DNA of 64,000 bases from Neckera pumila (Eukaryota > Streptophyta > Bryopsida > Hypnales > Neckeraceae), in assembly GCA_963969595.1 (NCBI GenBank), contig OZ018417.1, forward strand, positions 19,470,501 through 19,534,500, given 5' to 3'. The position numbers and the translations under genes were made by a program. Of the stretch, positions 36,138 to 48,363 are shown one piece after another; position 1 is the stretch's first letter, and every line of letters begins with the position of its first letter. The notes below the pieces were generated by a model. The model was given only the letters and a program-made list of their open reading frames with translations, did no database searches and had not been told where the DNA came from.

Positions 36138-36930
36138 CTTCGCACGACCCCCACCAAAAGAAAAACCTAAATCACAAGGTGTCCAGAAAACTGGAGCTAT
36201 GTAACACAGAAAGCTCTGGCGTCCGTCCAAGCAACTGGAACTGCAATAATTTTGTGCGTGACAAACCAAGGTTTTGTGTTGCAAACTTGTGGAAATAACG
36301 AAACCTCGGGAACGGATCCAGAATCCGCCGACAATGAGGACATGCAGGTGGGCTGCCTTTTTTTTTCTGAAGACCCAAAGCTTTGGTGCAGACGGAGCTG
36401 CCAAGGATTTCTTTGGGGGACTTTAGGAGATTTTTTAAGAGATTTTTGGATGAATCGGGAGGTGCCACGTCGTGGTTAGGTGGATTTGTTCTTCGGTTGG
36501 TAAAGACTCGGTACCGGTATTTCAGGTGGATTGACTGTGTGTGCACCAGCAACCAGGGTTAGGAGTTTTAGGGATTTAAGGTTCTTTTAAGGGTTTAAGG
36601 ATTTAGGGTTTTTAACTCTTAATGCTCCTTGCAAGTTGAAATGGTATAATTTTGAGCATCTAAAATGAGGTATTACATTTTAGGGTTTTTGTCTTCATCT
36701 TTTTGGTAGGATTGGGAAAGAAACATATTCTAATTTTTATAAAGATACGGTGGTTGAAAAAATAAAAGTTGTATTTTCCTTGTTTTGTTTTGGGCCGTAA
36801 CTTGATCACGGGAACACAACATCATTTTGCTTTGAGAATTTGCATATTTTCTTCCTAACATGAGGCTTTGTTCAAAAATGAAGTCTCTAAATCTTCCTTG
36901 CAAACAAAAGTTGAGTTATCAAGTGTGAAA
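36138..36930 (-). promoter_or_regulatory. NAP1 leader and promoter, duplicated near 55.9-56.6 kb
   Basis: The minus-strand leader includes 'tccagttttctggacacctt' just before the start. About 0.8 kb of this region, from codon 27 of exon 1 outward to about 36,930, has a diverged direct copy at 55,833-56,605. Landmarks are 'gaacacaacatcattttgct' and 'atattttcttcctaacatga'. Divergent telobox-like 'agggttt' words cluster at 36,555-36,690. Confidence 0.55.
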
Positions 36931-37002
36931 GTCCAAAACTACATTGTCAAAAGCCTAGGTGGTCTTGAAAAAAATGCATTTTGTTCCACTTTATATGCTT
37001 TG

Positions 37003-37941
37003 TTAACCCCTAAAGGACCAAGGCATTTTTTTGCCAAAAAACATTCAAAATTGCCACTTCTATAGCAAAGAATTAAAAAAATTTTAAATTGATTTTTTTT
37101 TCCACATCTAACTATAGGATCTTGCACCTAACTAGTAAGAGAGTGTGTGAAAAAAAAATTCAGAATTTTTGGCCAAGTAGATTGCAAGATATTTGCGTTA
37201 AAAGTGAAAAAAACAAGTTTTTCAGCACGTTGCGGGACTAGATTTTTTGACTTTGAACTTTTTTAACTTAAAATTTTTGCACTACAGAGTTTAGAAACTT
37301 AAATCTTTGTAGTGGATAATTGAGTTGAGATTCTAGGAAGAAAAAAGAAAATCAAAAAAACTTTAAAATCATTCTTAAGAAAATTATTAAATAGAAGTAG
37401 GTATAAGATAGAAGGAAAACCTAAAATATTCATATATTTTAGAAGGAATTGAAATGCACTAATCCCAATGGTGAGATTGTTCTAGCAAGTAAACTAAACC
37501 ATGCAAAAAAAAAAATTGAAAAATTTGAAAAATTGCATTCAGAAATGATTCCTACAAATTACTTTTTTCAAGAAGATGCTTTAACTGCCCAAAAAAAAAG
37601 AATGTCCATAACTTTCTCATAACAAATCCAAATGAAATGAATCAAAGCTTTTCAAATAGACAAAAATATAATCTAAAAGAAAAAAATATTAAAAAAAATT
37701 TCAAATTTTGGTCCATTTTTTTTTTGGCCGCCCAGACTGCCCCCGTCCCTTGTTTTGAGCTTATTTAGTCATAACTATTGTTCTCAGGCACCGATTGTGA
37801 AAATAATTATATTCCCACAAAGCTTATCAATTTGTCTATCTCCAAAAAAAGTTTCAAAAAATTATGACAAAATTTTAGCACATAGATATCTGCCAAAAAC
37901 CCATTTGTCACCCGAAGGGACAATGGTCCTTTAGAGGTTAA
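37003..37941 (+). mobile_element. TTAA-ended element, family A, full copy
   Basis: Starts TTAACCCCTAAAGGACC and ends GGTCCTTTAGAGGTTAA, a 13-17 bp imperfect terminal inverted repeat inside TTAA. Length about 939 bp. AT-rich interior with recurring blocks 'ttgcactacagagtttag', 'agaagtaggtataagat', 'gtccataactttctcataac' and 'aatgaatcaaagctt'. No coding frame. TTAA plus CCC/GGG ends recall piggyBac-superfamily elements, which is inference. Confidence 0.8.
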
Positions 37942-38729
37942 CGTTCGTACATTTCACTTAAACCCCCAAAATTTTATAGTTGACTCTTGTACCTATCAAG
38001 AATACGATAATATACTTACGAATTCTAAATGATGAATAAAATCTTAGCTCTTTTTTTTATAAAAAGTGTTAATTTTTTGGAAGTTTTGTGAGAATTTTTT
38101 GCACTACAAAGTTGTGAGTTCTTAACTTTGTGGTGGAGAATTGAGTTGAGAGTCTGGGAAAAAAATCCGAAAAAAAATAATTTTTATATTCAATGAGGAC
38201 AAAAATTGTTAAGTAGAAGTAAGTATGAGATAGGAGGATAATCTAAATTATTAATACCTCTAAGATGGAATTAAAATGCGCTAATTTCAATGGTGAGATT
38301 GTTCTAAAAAGAAAAGTAAACTACATAGAATTTTTTTGAAAAACCGTAAAAATTGTATTTAGAAATGAATCTAATAAATTCTTCTTTCAAGAAGATACTT
38401 TAATTGCCCCCAAAACAAGATCATCCATAAATTTCTCATAACAAATTCAAATGGAATGAATAAAATCTATCCATGTAGAAAAAAAATATAGTCTATGAAA
38501 AAAAAATTATAAGAAAAAAATTAAAAATTTTAATTTTTTTTTTGTTGCCCCCTCTCCCCTGTTTATAACTTTTGTTGACAAGCACTCATTGAAAAAAAAT
38601 CCCACAAAGCTAATCAATCTTTCTATCTTCAATAAAAGTTTTGAAAAATGAGGATAAAAATTTAGTTTGTTGGTACCTGCCCAAAATCCTAGTTGACCCC
38701 CAAAGGGACAATGGTCCTTTAGGGATTAA
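37942..38729 (+). mobile_element. TTAA-ended element, family A, 5'-truncated copy
   Basis: Recognisable similarity begins near 38,090 ('ttttttgcactacaaagtt') and runs to 'gggacaatggtcctttaggg' and 'attaa'. It lies directly next to the full copy at 37,003-37,941 in the same orientation. The first ~150 bases of this span are not similar and may be other sequence. Confidence 0.65.
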
Positions 38730-40177
38730 TTGAAAGTTGAATGATTCTCTTCCATTCAATTCATCCTTGTCAACATTGTTTTGTATACTATAATGTGTAT
38801 TAGTTTGCATGTATATAGATTCAGAAGTTGCTACTTCTAGATTAGTCTTTCATATGGATTTAAAAGTTGCTCAAAACTAATACAAATTTTTTGGAGAAAT
38901 TGCTTGGCAACATATTTCTCTATCACCATGCCGTTGAAATCACAAAATTGCTACAAAATCTTCATATAAGGTACGCGAACCTAAATCCGCCTGCTCCCCA
39001 TTGTCGCACCCCACAAGTGGCCCCTTCAGCGTGCAATGCGGATCTCCAAATCAGGTAGTTAATGTTCTGAATCAATTAGTTAATGCGGCAAATGGCTTTG
39101 AGATTAGCTGCACAATTAATTAATAAAATCGTCCAAAAGGTTAGTTTACGGGTTGATGCACCATCAGAGTGGATTTGCACAGAAATTAGATCAGTGATGA
39201 CACTTGTTTGGATGGTCGAATTTTGGTATTGGAATATTTGTTTTTAGGATCCTGAAAACTAGAAAAACGCCAATTGCCTTCCAAGTGTAGGGTGCAAATT
39301 GATCGTAACTACAGGCCTCATCACTTGCAATTACAATCTCAGGCAAATGACGCATGCATTCAGCAGCCTAGATTATTAATGAAGCCTTCTTGATGCTATA
39401 TGAGGGAAGCTCTGAGGCTTACAGTGCACAGTCATGTGTGATGATTAGAGTTTTTGGCGAGTTGCAAGTCAAGATTTCTTACTCTCTACTTCTGTCAACA
39501 TAGATTCCCCACACTAAATTCCATTGTTGCCATTGTAATTCTACTGCCATCATATGTGCTTTTACATGTTAGCGTGAATATTAGCGTTGAGTTATTGCAT
39601 AATAGTATGTTCTTCATGTACACATTGACAATGTCGTTGGAAACTTGGAGCATGTATGCATCTTCACTTGAAAATCGCCACTGATGTGATCTTTGTGTAG
39701 GCAGATCAGAAGCATTTACAAAAAAGTTCGGAAGGCTTGCATAGTCTCCACTAAGCAGCAGAGGTCGGGCTTTGGCAAATTTGATTCACTTAAGGGAGAC
39801 CGGATTATTGCAGTACTAGTCAACAATCAAAGCCATCAAGAAGGAACCGTAGCCTTTGAGGTATAAATCTGTAAGTTGCATTTGGTATCATACTGGAAAT
39901 CATTGTCGTAAATCTTGGATGTTCCTTCATAGATTTCATTATTGTCAAAATAGTACAACATTTGCACTCAACTTCATCATCAACAAAGTCCAGGTTCCTC
40001 CCGCTGGTACATTGCCTGCACCCTTACTAAAATCTGCTCACCTTGTTGAAATTCGTCATGGATGGAGGTTACATGCTAAATCCAGAATACTAGGAGAGGG
40101 TGTAAGAACTAGCCAATGTCCCAAACTAATTTGCAGAAAAAATTTGGCCGAGTGTAACTTGACATCATTGAATTGGA
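38730..40177. other. intergenic sequence before the transposase relic
   Basis: Composition becomes more balanced after 39,000. No gene, clear terminal repeat or splice pair was identified. Part of it may belong to the transposon whose coding relic starts near 40,178. Confidence 0.35.
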
Positions 40178-42310
40178 ATGGTTGGGAAGCAGGGTGAACT
40201 GCCAGAAGAAGTTATGCAGGGTTCAATGGAGTCTTTGCAAAGGCCATGCACACGTCAACACTCACAAATCTCGGAGGACATCAACATGGAGCCACGCAAT
40301 GATCACCAACTGTCTGCATTCCAAAGTTTTCAAAACGTAAACTTGGGGTCCACAAACTTGTCGAAGCCACTTGCAACACCCCAAATGCAGACGAGGACAT
40401 CAGTGAGAGTGGCTGCAGTGCAAGACACCTTGCCAACTAGATCCCTACAACCAACTCAACCGGCGCCTCCACCAACACAGTCTCCACCAAGGTCGATGCG
40501 ATGTCAGGGAGCGTGGTCGAGTGGTATGCTGAAGCTGGCCTTCGACGCCATGGAGCGAGGAGGATAACTTCGGACCGTGGCTTGACACTACGGGATCCCA
40601 GCTTCATCACTTTGTGATCATCTATATAGACGCACGCTAACAAGGAAACGAGGTTGTCAAGGTGTTCTAACAGTCCAAGAAGAAGACGAACTTGAGCAAT
40701 ATCTCCTATAAATGCAAGATCTTGGATATCTGCTCACCATTGCAAAGCTGCGACTGAAAGTTGCGGAAGTGGTGCAAACTCGTGAGACTCCTTTCCGCAA
40801 TGGTATTCCAGGTGCTGGTTGGTTGCGATGGTGGCGCAAACGGCATCCGAATTTGGTGTTGCGGTCTGCTCAAGGCCTGGAAACAAACAGAGCCAGAGAA
40901 TTATGTCTAGAAAATGTCTCCACCTTCTATCACAATCTTCACACCCTGTATGCCAAACATATCTATGATGAGAACCACGTATGGAATTGCGATGAGGCGG
41001 GAGCGCAGGTTGGTTGAAATGGAGGTGGTACCTTGGTATTTGCCAGGCGGGATTCCAGATCCATCTACAATATCACCCCAGACCAACAGGAGTGGCTGAG
41101 TGTTCTTGCTTGTGTTAGCGCCGTGGGTCACTACATTCTACATTTCTTCATATTTTGTGGGAAGGGCTTGCGGAGGAACTATATAGAGAGATGCAAAGCA
41201 GATTCAACGATGATTGTCTAAGCTAAGGCCTAGATGACTGGTCACTTGATTTGTCCTGGATTTCACGTTTTGTGAAATCCCTTGAAGGTTGAGGAGGCAT
41301 TTCTCCGACCAACAGGCACTTGTTAATTCTTGACGGACACGGGTCACATGTTACCTTAGACGTGGTGCACAAAGCATCACAAATTGGATTAGATGTGCTC
41401 ACTCTACAGTCACATACTAGTCACAGATTGCAGCCTTTAGATGTAAGTGTGTTCAGGCCTTTCAAGTGTGCCTTCCATATTTACAAGGATGCCTGGACAC
41501 TACAGAATAGGGGAAGAGGTGCTCAGAAAGAGGACTTAGCACAATGGGTTGATTTGGGATTGAAGAGAGCTCTGACTACATTGAATATTCAAAAAGGTTT
41601 TGCTACCACTGGAATATGGCCGTACAATCTGAAGGCTCTAGAAAACAAAATGGGTCCTAGTTGCCAATTCCGTGTGGCTCATCAATTGCCAGATCTCGAG
41701 GATGACATGACTGTGGCAGATATGGGAGATTGACAGGTTGATGAGCGCATTGACATTATCAAGGACAATGAAGACAAAATGATTGGTGTCGATGTTGTGC
41801 AATTGCCGCTGTCACCCTCCAAAGCTTGCAGCAACAAAGAAAACGGGGATGAAGACATACCAATCGACGATGCAGATTTGCAGCAGATCCGTGGCGAGTG
41901 CATTGTCAACTCCCAGCTCCAGCAACGACATTTCTTCATCGAAGCAGCTGAAGGTGTGTTGTCCGACTTTGAAGCCTCCGATGACGCTGCCGTGGGAGTA
42001 GAGCAGCGTCAACCCTCTCTACCACCAAACTTCTTCCAGCTACCTGAATTTCAAGGATCTATACAGAGGAAGTGCCAACTAGATTCCATCATCGACTATT
42101 TAAAGTCCATCCTTATGACATGTAAGATTACATACACGCAATGGAAGAGAAAGCACGCAAGAGGGAAGAACCGCAACAGGCAAGAGAGCAAAAAAAGAGG
42201 GAGGCCGACCTTGCAAAACAACAACCGATTGAAGAGAAGAAGCTTAAAGAGGAGGCCAAAAAGAAACGACTTCAAGAACTTGCCGCTCGCAAAGCCTTCA
42301 AGGAATGATG
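40178..42310 (+). pseudogene. decayed pogo/CENP-B-like DDE transposase
   Basis: An N-terminal frame (40,178-40,567) starts MVGKQGELPEEVMQGSMES and has a proline-rich linker. It ends CQGAWSSGMLKLAFDAMERG, which continues past a stop and a frame change into HYGIPASSLCDHLYRRTLTR, a psq-type DNA-binding helix-turn-helix. Next come EEDELEQYLL, GWLRWWRKRHPNL and YDENHVWNCDEAGAQ (first catalytic Asp). Then ITPDQQEWLSVLACVSA and GKGLRRNYIERC follow. A new frame at 41,320-41,733 has LLILDGHGSHVTLDVV (second Asp), SHRLQPLDVSVFRPFK and GFATTGIWPYN. A charged coiled-coil tail follows (42,130-42,310, frameshifted). Multiple stops and frame changes show it is dead. Element ends were not found. Confidence 0.85.
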
Positions 42311-43878
42311 GTCTGTAGTAGTGGCTAAAGCGATAGAAGAGCTTCATTGACGAATCAAGTCCATTGCGCTTTCCCTCCCTGGACAATACACTGGGAGATT
42401 TTTTACTTACTGCCCTCCCATATGCCGCCATAATCAAGCAGTTGCACTTCAACGTCTACAAGCTAAGTGTGCCGGGCGTCGATCCAATCCGGCGTTGCAG
42501 ACCACGCCTCCACCAGGGGTGCATTGCAGCGATTCTCGTTGGAGCATTGAAGCGAGTGAAGACTTGGAAGGAAGTACGTCGCTGTAGCAATATCAACATC
42601 AACGGCTACTACAGACAGAGAAGAAGGCGACAAAATGCGCCAAATTAGTTGGACTTGGCACATTGAAAGCGCGGAGGATGGATTCAAAAGAGACAGTCTG
42701 TATCAGAGATGTGGACGCAATTCAATTTGCCAACTACAGAATTTTGGAATCCAAGCACGTTTTTCACAACATAGGATAGCAGTTTCAAAGTTACAATACC
42801 ATCTATAGCAGCGGCTGATAGGGTTGGGATAGGGTTCAGCATGGATAGGTTTCTCCATTGAACAGCGCTCAGTCACAATGACAAAACTGCTAGTTCCTCA
42901 CACTGTAGTTCACAAGCATAGAGTGGCCTACGGACAATTATAGGGACCTACTCCTTTTACTTTTGAACCTTAATAAAGTTCTGGGCATGCACTTTTTTGA
43001 AATTTGTTGGTATTCCCCGTCTGGCCATCAAAAGGCTAATCTTTTGATTGCCTCTATCAGTCTATTGCATTTCAATCCATACCCAATTTTCTTAAACATA
43101 CGAGTATGGGTTTGTCTACCTTAGTATCACTCTTGGCTTGTTTACACATGCATATACTATCAAATGAATTTTCATCCACATTATTAGGATTCATTCATAA
43201 CCATGAATGTAAATATAGGGTTGCCCTCCCCCCCCCCCCCCCCCCCCCCCCAAGTGTGCCACTGCTTCTAAACTGCCATCGTTACTCTATGTACATCTTC
43301 AAAATCAATATATATATATATATACTTGTATGGAAGAAACTATTTTAAAACCTCTAACAAAAAAAATATTATCCTTCAACATAACTTTTGCATATAGTAA
43401 GATAGGAGGTCCACAAATCACCCATTCAAACCCACTTACCTCATCAATGATAGTAATAGATATTTCAAGGAGCATGTCACTCATTCCTAGATAGGGAACA
43501 CATTTAGAACCCTGTCAGAACCTCATTCCACTTGCCAATAAGAAAGTATTCCCTCTGTTTCTAAAAAAGTCCTATGTTTCTCTTGTAAAATACAAAGGAA
43601 ACGCAATGCTTTTTTGGAAACAAAGGGAGTTATTATGAAAATTTGATCTATTACGGTGGCTATAGTGGTTTAACCCCTAGACATCCAAAGTCTTCTCTAG
43701 ACTTTGCAATTTGAGAAGAAACGTCAATAAAATACTATTTGGAAGAACATTTTGGATTCGATGTACAAATAAAAGTTGTAGATTTTGAATTGTAGATTCC
43801 ATCCGTACAATTAGATTTACCATTGCTATCACCAATACTTTTTTAGAAATTTAAAAGGAAAATTTCAAAATTCCTTCT
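42311..43878. other. intergenic sequence; homopolymer and TA microsatellite
   Basis: Contains an uninterrupted run of 24 C at 43,228-43,251, followed by a (TA)n tract at about 43,308-43,324. The poly-C length is uncertain in most sequencing data. No gene was seen; the 94-codon frame at 42,364-42,648 is unsupported and may be transposon 3' sequence. Confidence 0.5.
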
Positions 43879-44165
43879 CATTAGATGTTATTTGGGGGCA
43901 GTAAAGTGTGTAGTTAAGGGTTGTTTTAGGCCCGTTCCCCAATTTGTTCCCGATGTAGAGAAGGAACGTTGGGCTGCTATCAAAACCCTAATTAAAAAAA
44001 AATTGCTTCTGAAATCAAAAAATAAAGTTAAAAAAAAAAAAAAAAAAAAGTAAAAAAAAAGGTAACATGGCCAAACTTTGGCCACGTCACATTGTGGCGC
44101 AGCGCATCGCGTTCTCTGCAATCAAGAATTCACAGCCCTTTAGAAGGGCCAAATCCTTTTTAATG
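43879..44165. mobile_element. CATTAGAGG-type MITE, family C, diverged copy
   Basis: The ends CATTAGATG and TTAATG are inverse-related. The interior shares 'aggcccgttccccaattt' with the inverse of 'aaattggagaacgggctt' in the next copy. It contains an A-rich run at 44,030-44,050. About 287 bp. Confidence 0.55.
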
Positions 44166-44451
44166 AAATTTGATTACAAGCAAAATATTATTAAGTTTTA
44201 CGTAAAATTTGTTGAAATGAATTTGAAATGAGATTCTCTTGACATGGTGATTTTTTAAATATTTGTGTACTTAAAATGTATGACCTCATTTTTGCAAATC
44301 TAGTTTTGAACTAGAGTCAATGCAATTTTGGCTTAGTCAACCACTTGATATACTTCCACATTTGTAATTTTTGAAAAAACATGTACTCTAGTAATACCAA
44401 ATCCAACCATGAAATAGGACAACAATGTGATAAAGTATCTCCACAAATTAG

Positions 44452-44723
44452 CATTAGAGGAGATTTGGACGCTGCAAGTTCTTCTACGTTCCCAGACTGC
44501 GGGAATGCAACTATAGCAGCTGGCTAATGTGGCACAGTGACTGCCATGTCATTTTTGAAAAAAACAAATATAAAAATTTGCTTAAAATGATATTTTGGTA
44601 GAGCCTTTTTTTTTTTTTTTAAAATAACACTTCTGACACGCCCGTACTGCCGTTCATTAAGTCTGGCCAAATTGGAGAACGGGCTTGAAACGGCTCTTCA
44701 AGGTCCCTGAATCCCCTCTAATG
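44452..44723. mobile_element. CATTAGAGG-type MITE, family C
   Basis: Begins CATTAGAGGAGATTTGGA and ends with the inverse, CCCCTCTAATG. About 272 bp. The middle is T-rich and non-coding, flanked by 'gtggcacagtgactgccatg' and 'tctggccaaattgg'. Confidence 0.75.
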
Positions 44724-45275
44724 GATGACTTTCATCTAAGTAGAATGAAAAAAAAAAAACAATTTTCATCTCTTGGGTAACTTAACCCCTAAAGTCCTAA
44801 GGCCATTTTCTTGCCAAGAACCACATAAAACTGCCATTTTTGTTGCATTCACTCAAGAATGCAAAAAATCAGTCTTTAAAGAATCTAACTAAAGGATCTT
44901 GTGCTTCATTTATCTAAGATCATGTGGTAAGAATTTTATGAAGTTGGGCTGTACCAATTAGAAGATATTAGCATTCAAAGTTGAAAAGAAGTTTTTTGGA
45001 ACTGTTGTCTTGCAATTGTAAATGATTGTGATTGTCATTTGTGGAAATTTTTTGCACTAAACTTTTTGAATTTAAAGTTTTATATGTTGAAGAATTTAAT
45101 TAAAAGTCTAGAGAAAAAAATTCAATAAAAAATAATTTGATCTTCATTCTTTAAAAAATTGTTAAGTAGAAGTAGGTCCAAGATCGAACAAAAATTAAAT
45201 TGTTAATTTCTCTAAATTGGATTTGAAATACAATAATCTCAACGGTGAAATTATTCTAGCAATAAAACTTAACCA

Positions 45276-47394
45276 TATTTTAAGGTATTTTTTCACTTAA
45301 ACTTTACTTTTTTCACAAGCACCTTTAGTATAGGGGTTCATCCGAGGATAAGTCAATGTAGTCTATCGTATATGTATCTAATGTCACTTTCTCAAGTAGA
45401 TATGAGTAATATATAAACTAATCTCAAACAATATATCGGGGAACATTTGTATATTCTTTTCTTTCTTTTTTTTTTCACCCTTATTCCCAGGTTCTTTCAA
45501 TTTGATTGGCAGTCCATTACTTATGTATGCAAACACAATGGCATGACCGTCACAGTTCTATATAGTGATCTAAGGGAATGTCAACAATTTTGGTCAACAA
45601 GTCAGGTTGGTCAACAAGTCTTATAGTTATACATGCTCTATGACCTAATCATATATATACAAGATAATACTTTTAAAATAGTACAAAATATTCCTTAATC
45701 ATTTTTTTTTATGTTAGGGTTAACATGTCCAGTATTTGCTCTCTATGAGCTTTTCAAATCTATATGCAAAATGCCTAAACGAGTCTGTCACAGTGGTTAA
45801 CAGGTCCAGTGTGCAGGAGTATGAAGTGTTTAGGACTGATACCAGATTCTGGTCCTTAGCTTTTTCCTTTTTAAGATTTGGACAACAAGTCTTAGGACAA
45901 CAAGTCCAAAACCACAAGGTAAGTTGTTCCTAATATACACAAAAACAATTATCAAACACAGAGAACCCTAATTCACAAATTTTGTCCAATTTAAATCTAA
46001 AATCTAAATTACAAAACTTATTTTAGAAGTTGTAGGATTAATATAATTACTCACAACCCTATGACCTAGATCCAAACTAGGAACACGGCCCAAGGGCCAT
46101 TTGAAAAATTTGGACCTTTTTATTTTTATTTTAGGTCAAATCGTTCAAATTTTAAATCTAAAATGTCAATTTTAATGTCACAGAATTTATTTTATAGGTT
46201 ATGTGACCTATAGCCACTCACAGCCCAATGACCGTGATTGTAAACCATGACCACGCAATCCGTCCTATAACCATGGAGAGAAGTGTCTGTATTCGTGGAC
46301 TAGATCTATGACTGTGGGCAACAAGTTTCACCAAAGTCGGGCAACAGTTCTAGAATTCCAAATTCCTAATTTGATTTTGGAAAGAATTGCTGATGCTACA
46401 AGGCTGATCGGAGCTTCCGATATTCAATTTGTGATTTTCTTCCACCGCACTTGGAATTACAAATCTCCGTAGACTATCGCATCGCTTGCGCTTGCTTCCC
46501 GAGATACAATTCGGGCGGATTTCGATGTAAAAACTGAAATTTCCTGCAATTCTTGCTCGCTCAATCTCATTGACTGTCTTCAATCTGCACAGATCCGGCC
46601 GCACGCTCAATCTCCGCAGACTGTGAAATTCCTCTGATACCCCAAAGCTACCGAAATTTCAGCCTCCCGCTCTGATCGCCCTCAATTTGAAGAAATCCTT
46701 GCTGTAGGTTCGAACCCTAATGACCAATTTTGATTGCTCAAGTTGTTCACATCAGCCAAGATCGCTCTCGCACCCGTTCAACCACACTCCGCCACAATTC
46801 AACCTCAGAAAAAGGAAAATTTCACCAGTGCAACAAATGAACATCACTCAGTAAATACACACTGCGAGAAAAACGCCCAATGCAATCGATAAAAACAAAC
46901 AGAAGTATACACAGACAGTGTTTTCACAATTATACAAAAAAAAAATTTTAATTGAAAACATAGAAATCACAGAATGAGTGAATTTGACCGAATACACTGA
47001 ATTTTGATTTTTTTAATTTCAGTTTTTAAAGGAGGAAGATGGTGGTGGTGGTGCCTCGATCAGCCGATTTGGCAGCCATTCATATTTTTTTTTCCATTTT
47101 TCATCCCATCTTATGTCCCATTCATCCATCTCCAATTTTTCATTTGAATTCATATCCCATTCATCCATCTCCAATTTTTCATTTGAATTCATATCCCATT
47201 CATCCCTTTTGCCCTATTCACACTATAAAATTTTAAATTACTTTTTATTTTTACTTTTTTTTCTATTTTTTTTATTTTAAAGTGTTTTTATACTATTTTT
47301 CTACTATTTTTTTCTACTTTTCTATTATTTTTCTATAACTTTTCTATAAAAAATTAAGAATAACCTAAAAAGTAAATTTTACTATACTACACCT
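45276..47394. other. insertion inside the family A element
   Basis: This ~2.1 kb holds an imperfect ~155-bp direct repeat (about 45,985-46,085 and 46,140-46,235, sharing 'tttaaatctaaaat' and '(c)actcacagccc(t)atgacc'). It has a gene-leader-like GC-richer stretch at 46,340-46,860 and a (GGT)n start at 47,039. A short 'VFALYELFKSI' reading at 45,730-45,765 resembles an EF-hand CBL stretch but is too short to call. Ends and origin are unresolved. Confidence 0.4.
47117..47206 (+). repeat. 39-bp tandem repeat, 2.3 units
   Basis: The unit starts CCCATTCATCCATCTCC and ends 'ttgaattcatat'. Two identical units run from 47,117 to 47,194, followed by a partial third. Confidence 0.85.
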
Positions 47395-48132
47395 ATCTAA
47401 AAAAAAGTCAAAAAAATTCAAAAATTGCATCCAAAATTGAGCTCTATAAGTTATTTTTTTGAAAAAGACACTTAAATTGCTCAAAAAACAAAATTGTCCA
47501 TAACTTTCTCATATCCCTAATCCAAATAGAATGAATCAAAGCTTCACATGTACATAAAAATATAACATTCTAGGAAAAAAAATTAAAAATTAAAAATTAA
47601 ATTTCTTGTGATTTATTTTGTGTTGCCCTCCAACCTTCATTTTTGGTTAATTGTGCTATAACTTTTGCTCCCAGACACCAAATGACACAAAAATTATATT
47701 CCCAAGAACCTTACGTATTTTTATTTCTTCCTAAAAAGTTTCAAAAAATCCCAATAAGATTAGTACATTTAGAAGCCTACCCAAAATTGCATTTTGGCCT
47801 TGTAGGGCCGATGGGACTTTAAGGGTTAATCTTAAGTTATTGCTGAATGTAATTTATTCACGTTCTGTGACACATTTTTTTCCTGGAGCTCAAATTCAGC
47901 TCAGGGCTATCAAAGGGCTTTCTATGTAAATTTTTGAACATAATCCAAGTGGCAATAAATGATATCAAAAGTTGAAAGGTAACAAATTGGATGAAGATGG
48001 TCAAACTAAAGAATTTTGGGGGAAAAAAAATGACTAGTTCAAATTTAGAATGCCTAAACATAGATTTTGCCATGTAATGATTTTGTTCCAATTCCCAAAA
48101 TGTGGCCTTAACCACACACTTCATATGGTAAG

Positions 48133-48363
48133 TTAACCTTAGAAGGATGGGCTGATCACCGTAAAAATCATCATTTTTGGTATTATGTGAATCATTTGCT
48201 TAGAAAAAACAAAAGCACTCATTGAAAGTCAAACAACTGTGTATGACCTCTCCTTTTCACACAAAATTCCAAGGATGAATATATGTTCTTTTGTCTTACA
48301 AAATAAAAGTATTTTTTGTCATCCATTGGACACGTAGTGTCCACAACAACATTACTAGGTTAA
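48133..48363 (+). mobile_element. TTAA-ended MITE, family B, full copy
   Basis: Starts TTAACCTTAGAAGGATGGGC and ends 'acattactaggttaa'. All family blocks are in order: 'aaaatcatcatttttggta', 'gaatcatttgcttag', 'gcactcattgaaagtc', 'ccaaggatgaatat' and 'catccattggacacgtagtg'. 231 bp. Confidence 0.8.

Larger units (their letters stand above)
44782..47829 (+). mobile_element. TTAA-ended element, family A, split by a ~2.1 kb insertion
   Basis: The left half (44,782 to about 45,275) starts TTAACCCCTAAAGTCC and has the family blocks to 'aacttaaccatattttaagg'. The right half resumes near 47,395 ('caaaaattgcatccaaaatt', 'gtccataactttctcata', 'aatgaatcaaagctt') and ends 'gggactttaagggttaa'. Joined without the middle, the two halves give the normal order and a length near 930 bp. 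Confidence 0.7.

Noticed and set aside
35970..36404. 144-codon minus-strand frame over NAP1 exon 1
   Set aside because: Reads through the true GTGAGA donor and 5' UTR; NAP1 starts at 36,137.
43228..43251. 24-base C run as a possible functional G-quadruplex site
   Set aside because: A homopolymer of uncertain length with no nearby gene; more likely a slippage or sequencing feature.
45730..45765. VFALYELFKSI reading resembling a CBL calcium sensor exon
   Set aside because: Only about 11 residues match and the neighbouring sequence does not continue the family; kept only as a hint in the insertion finding.
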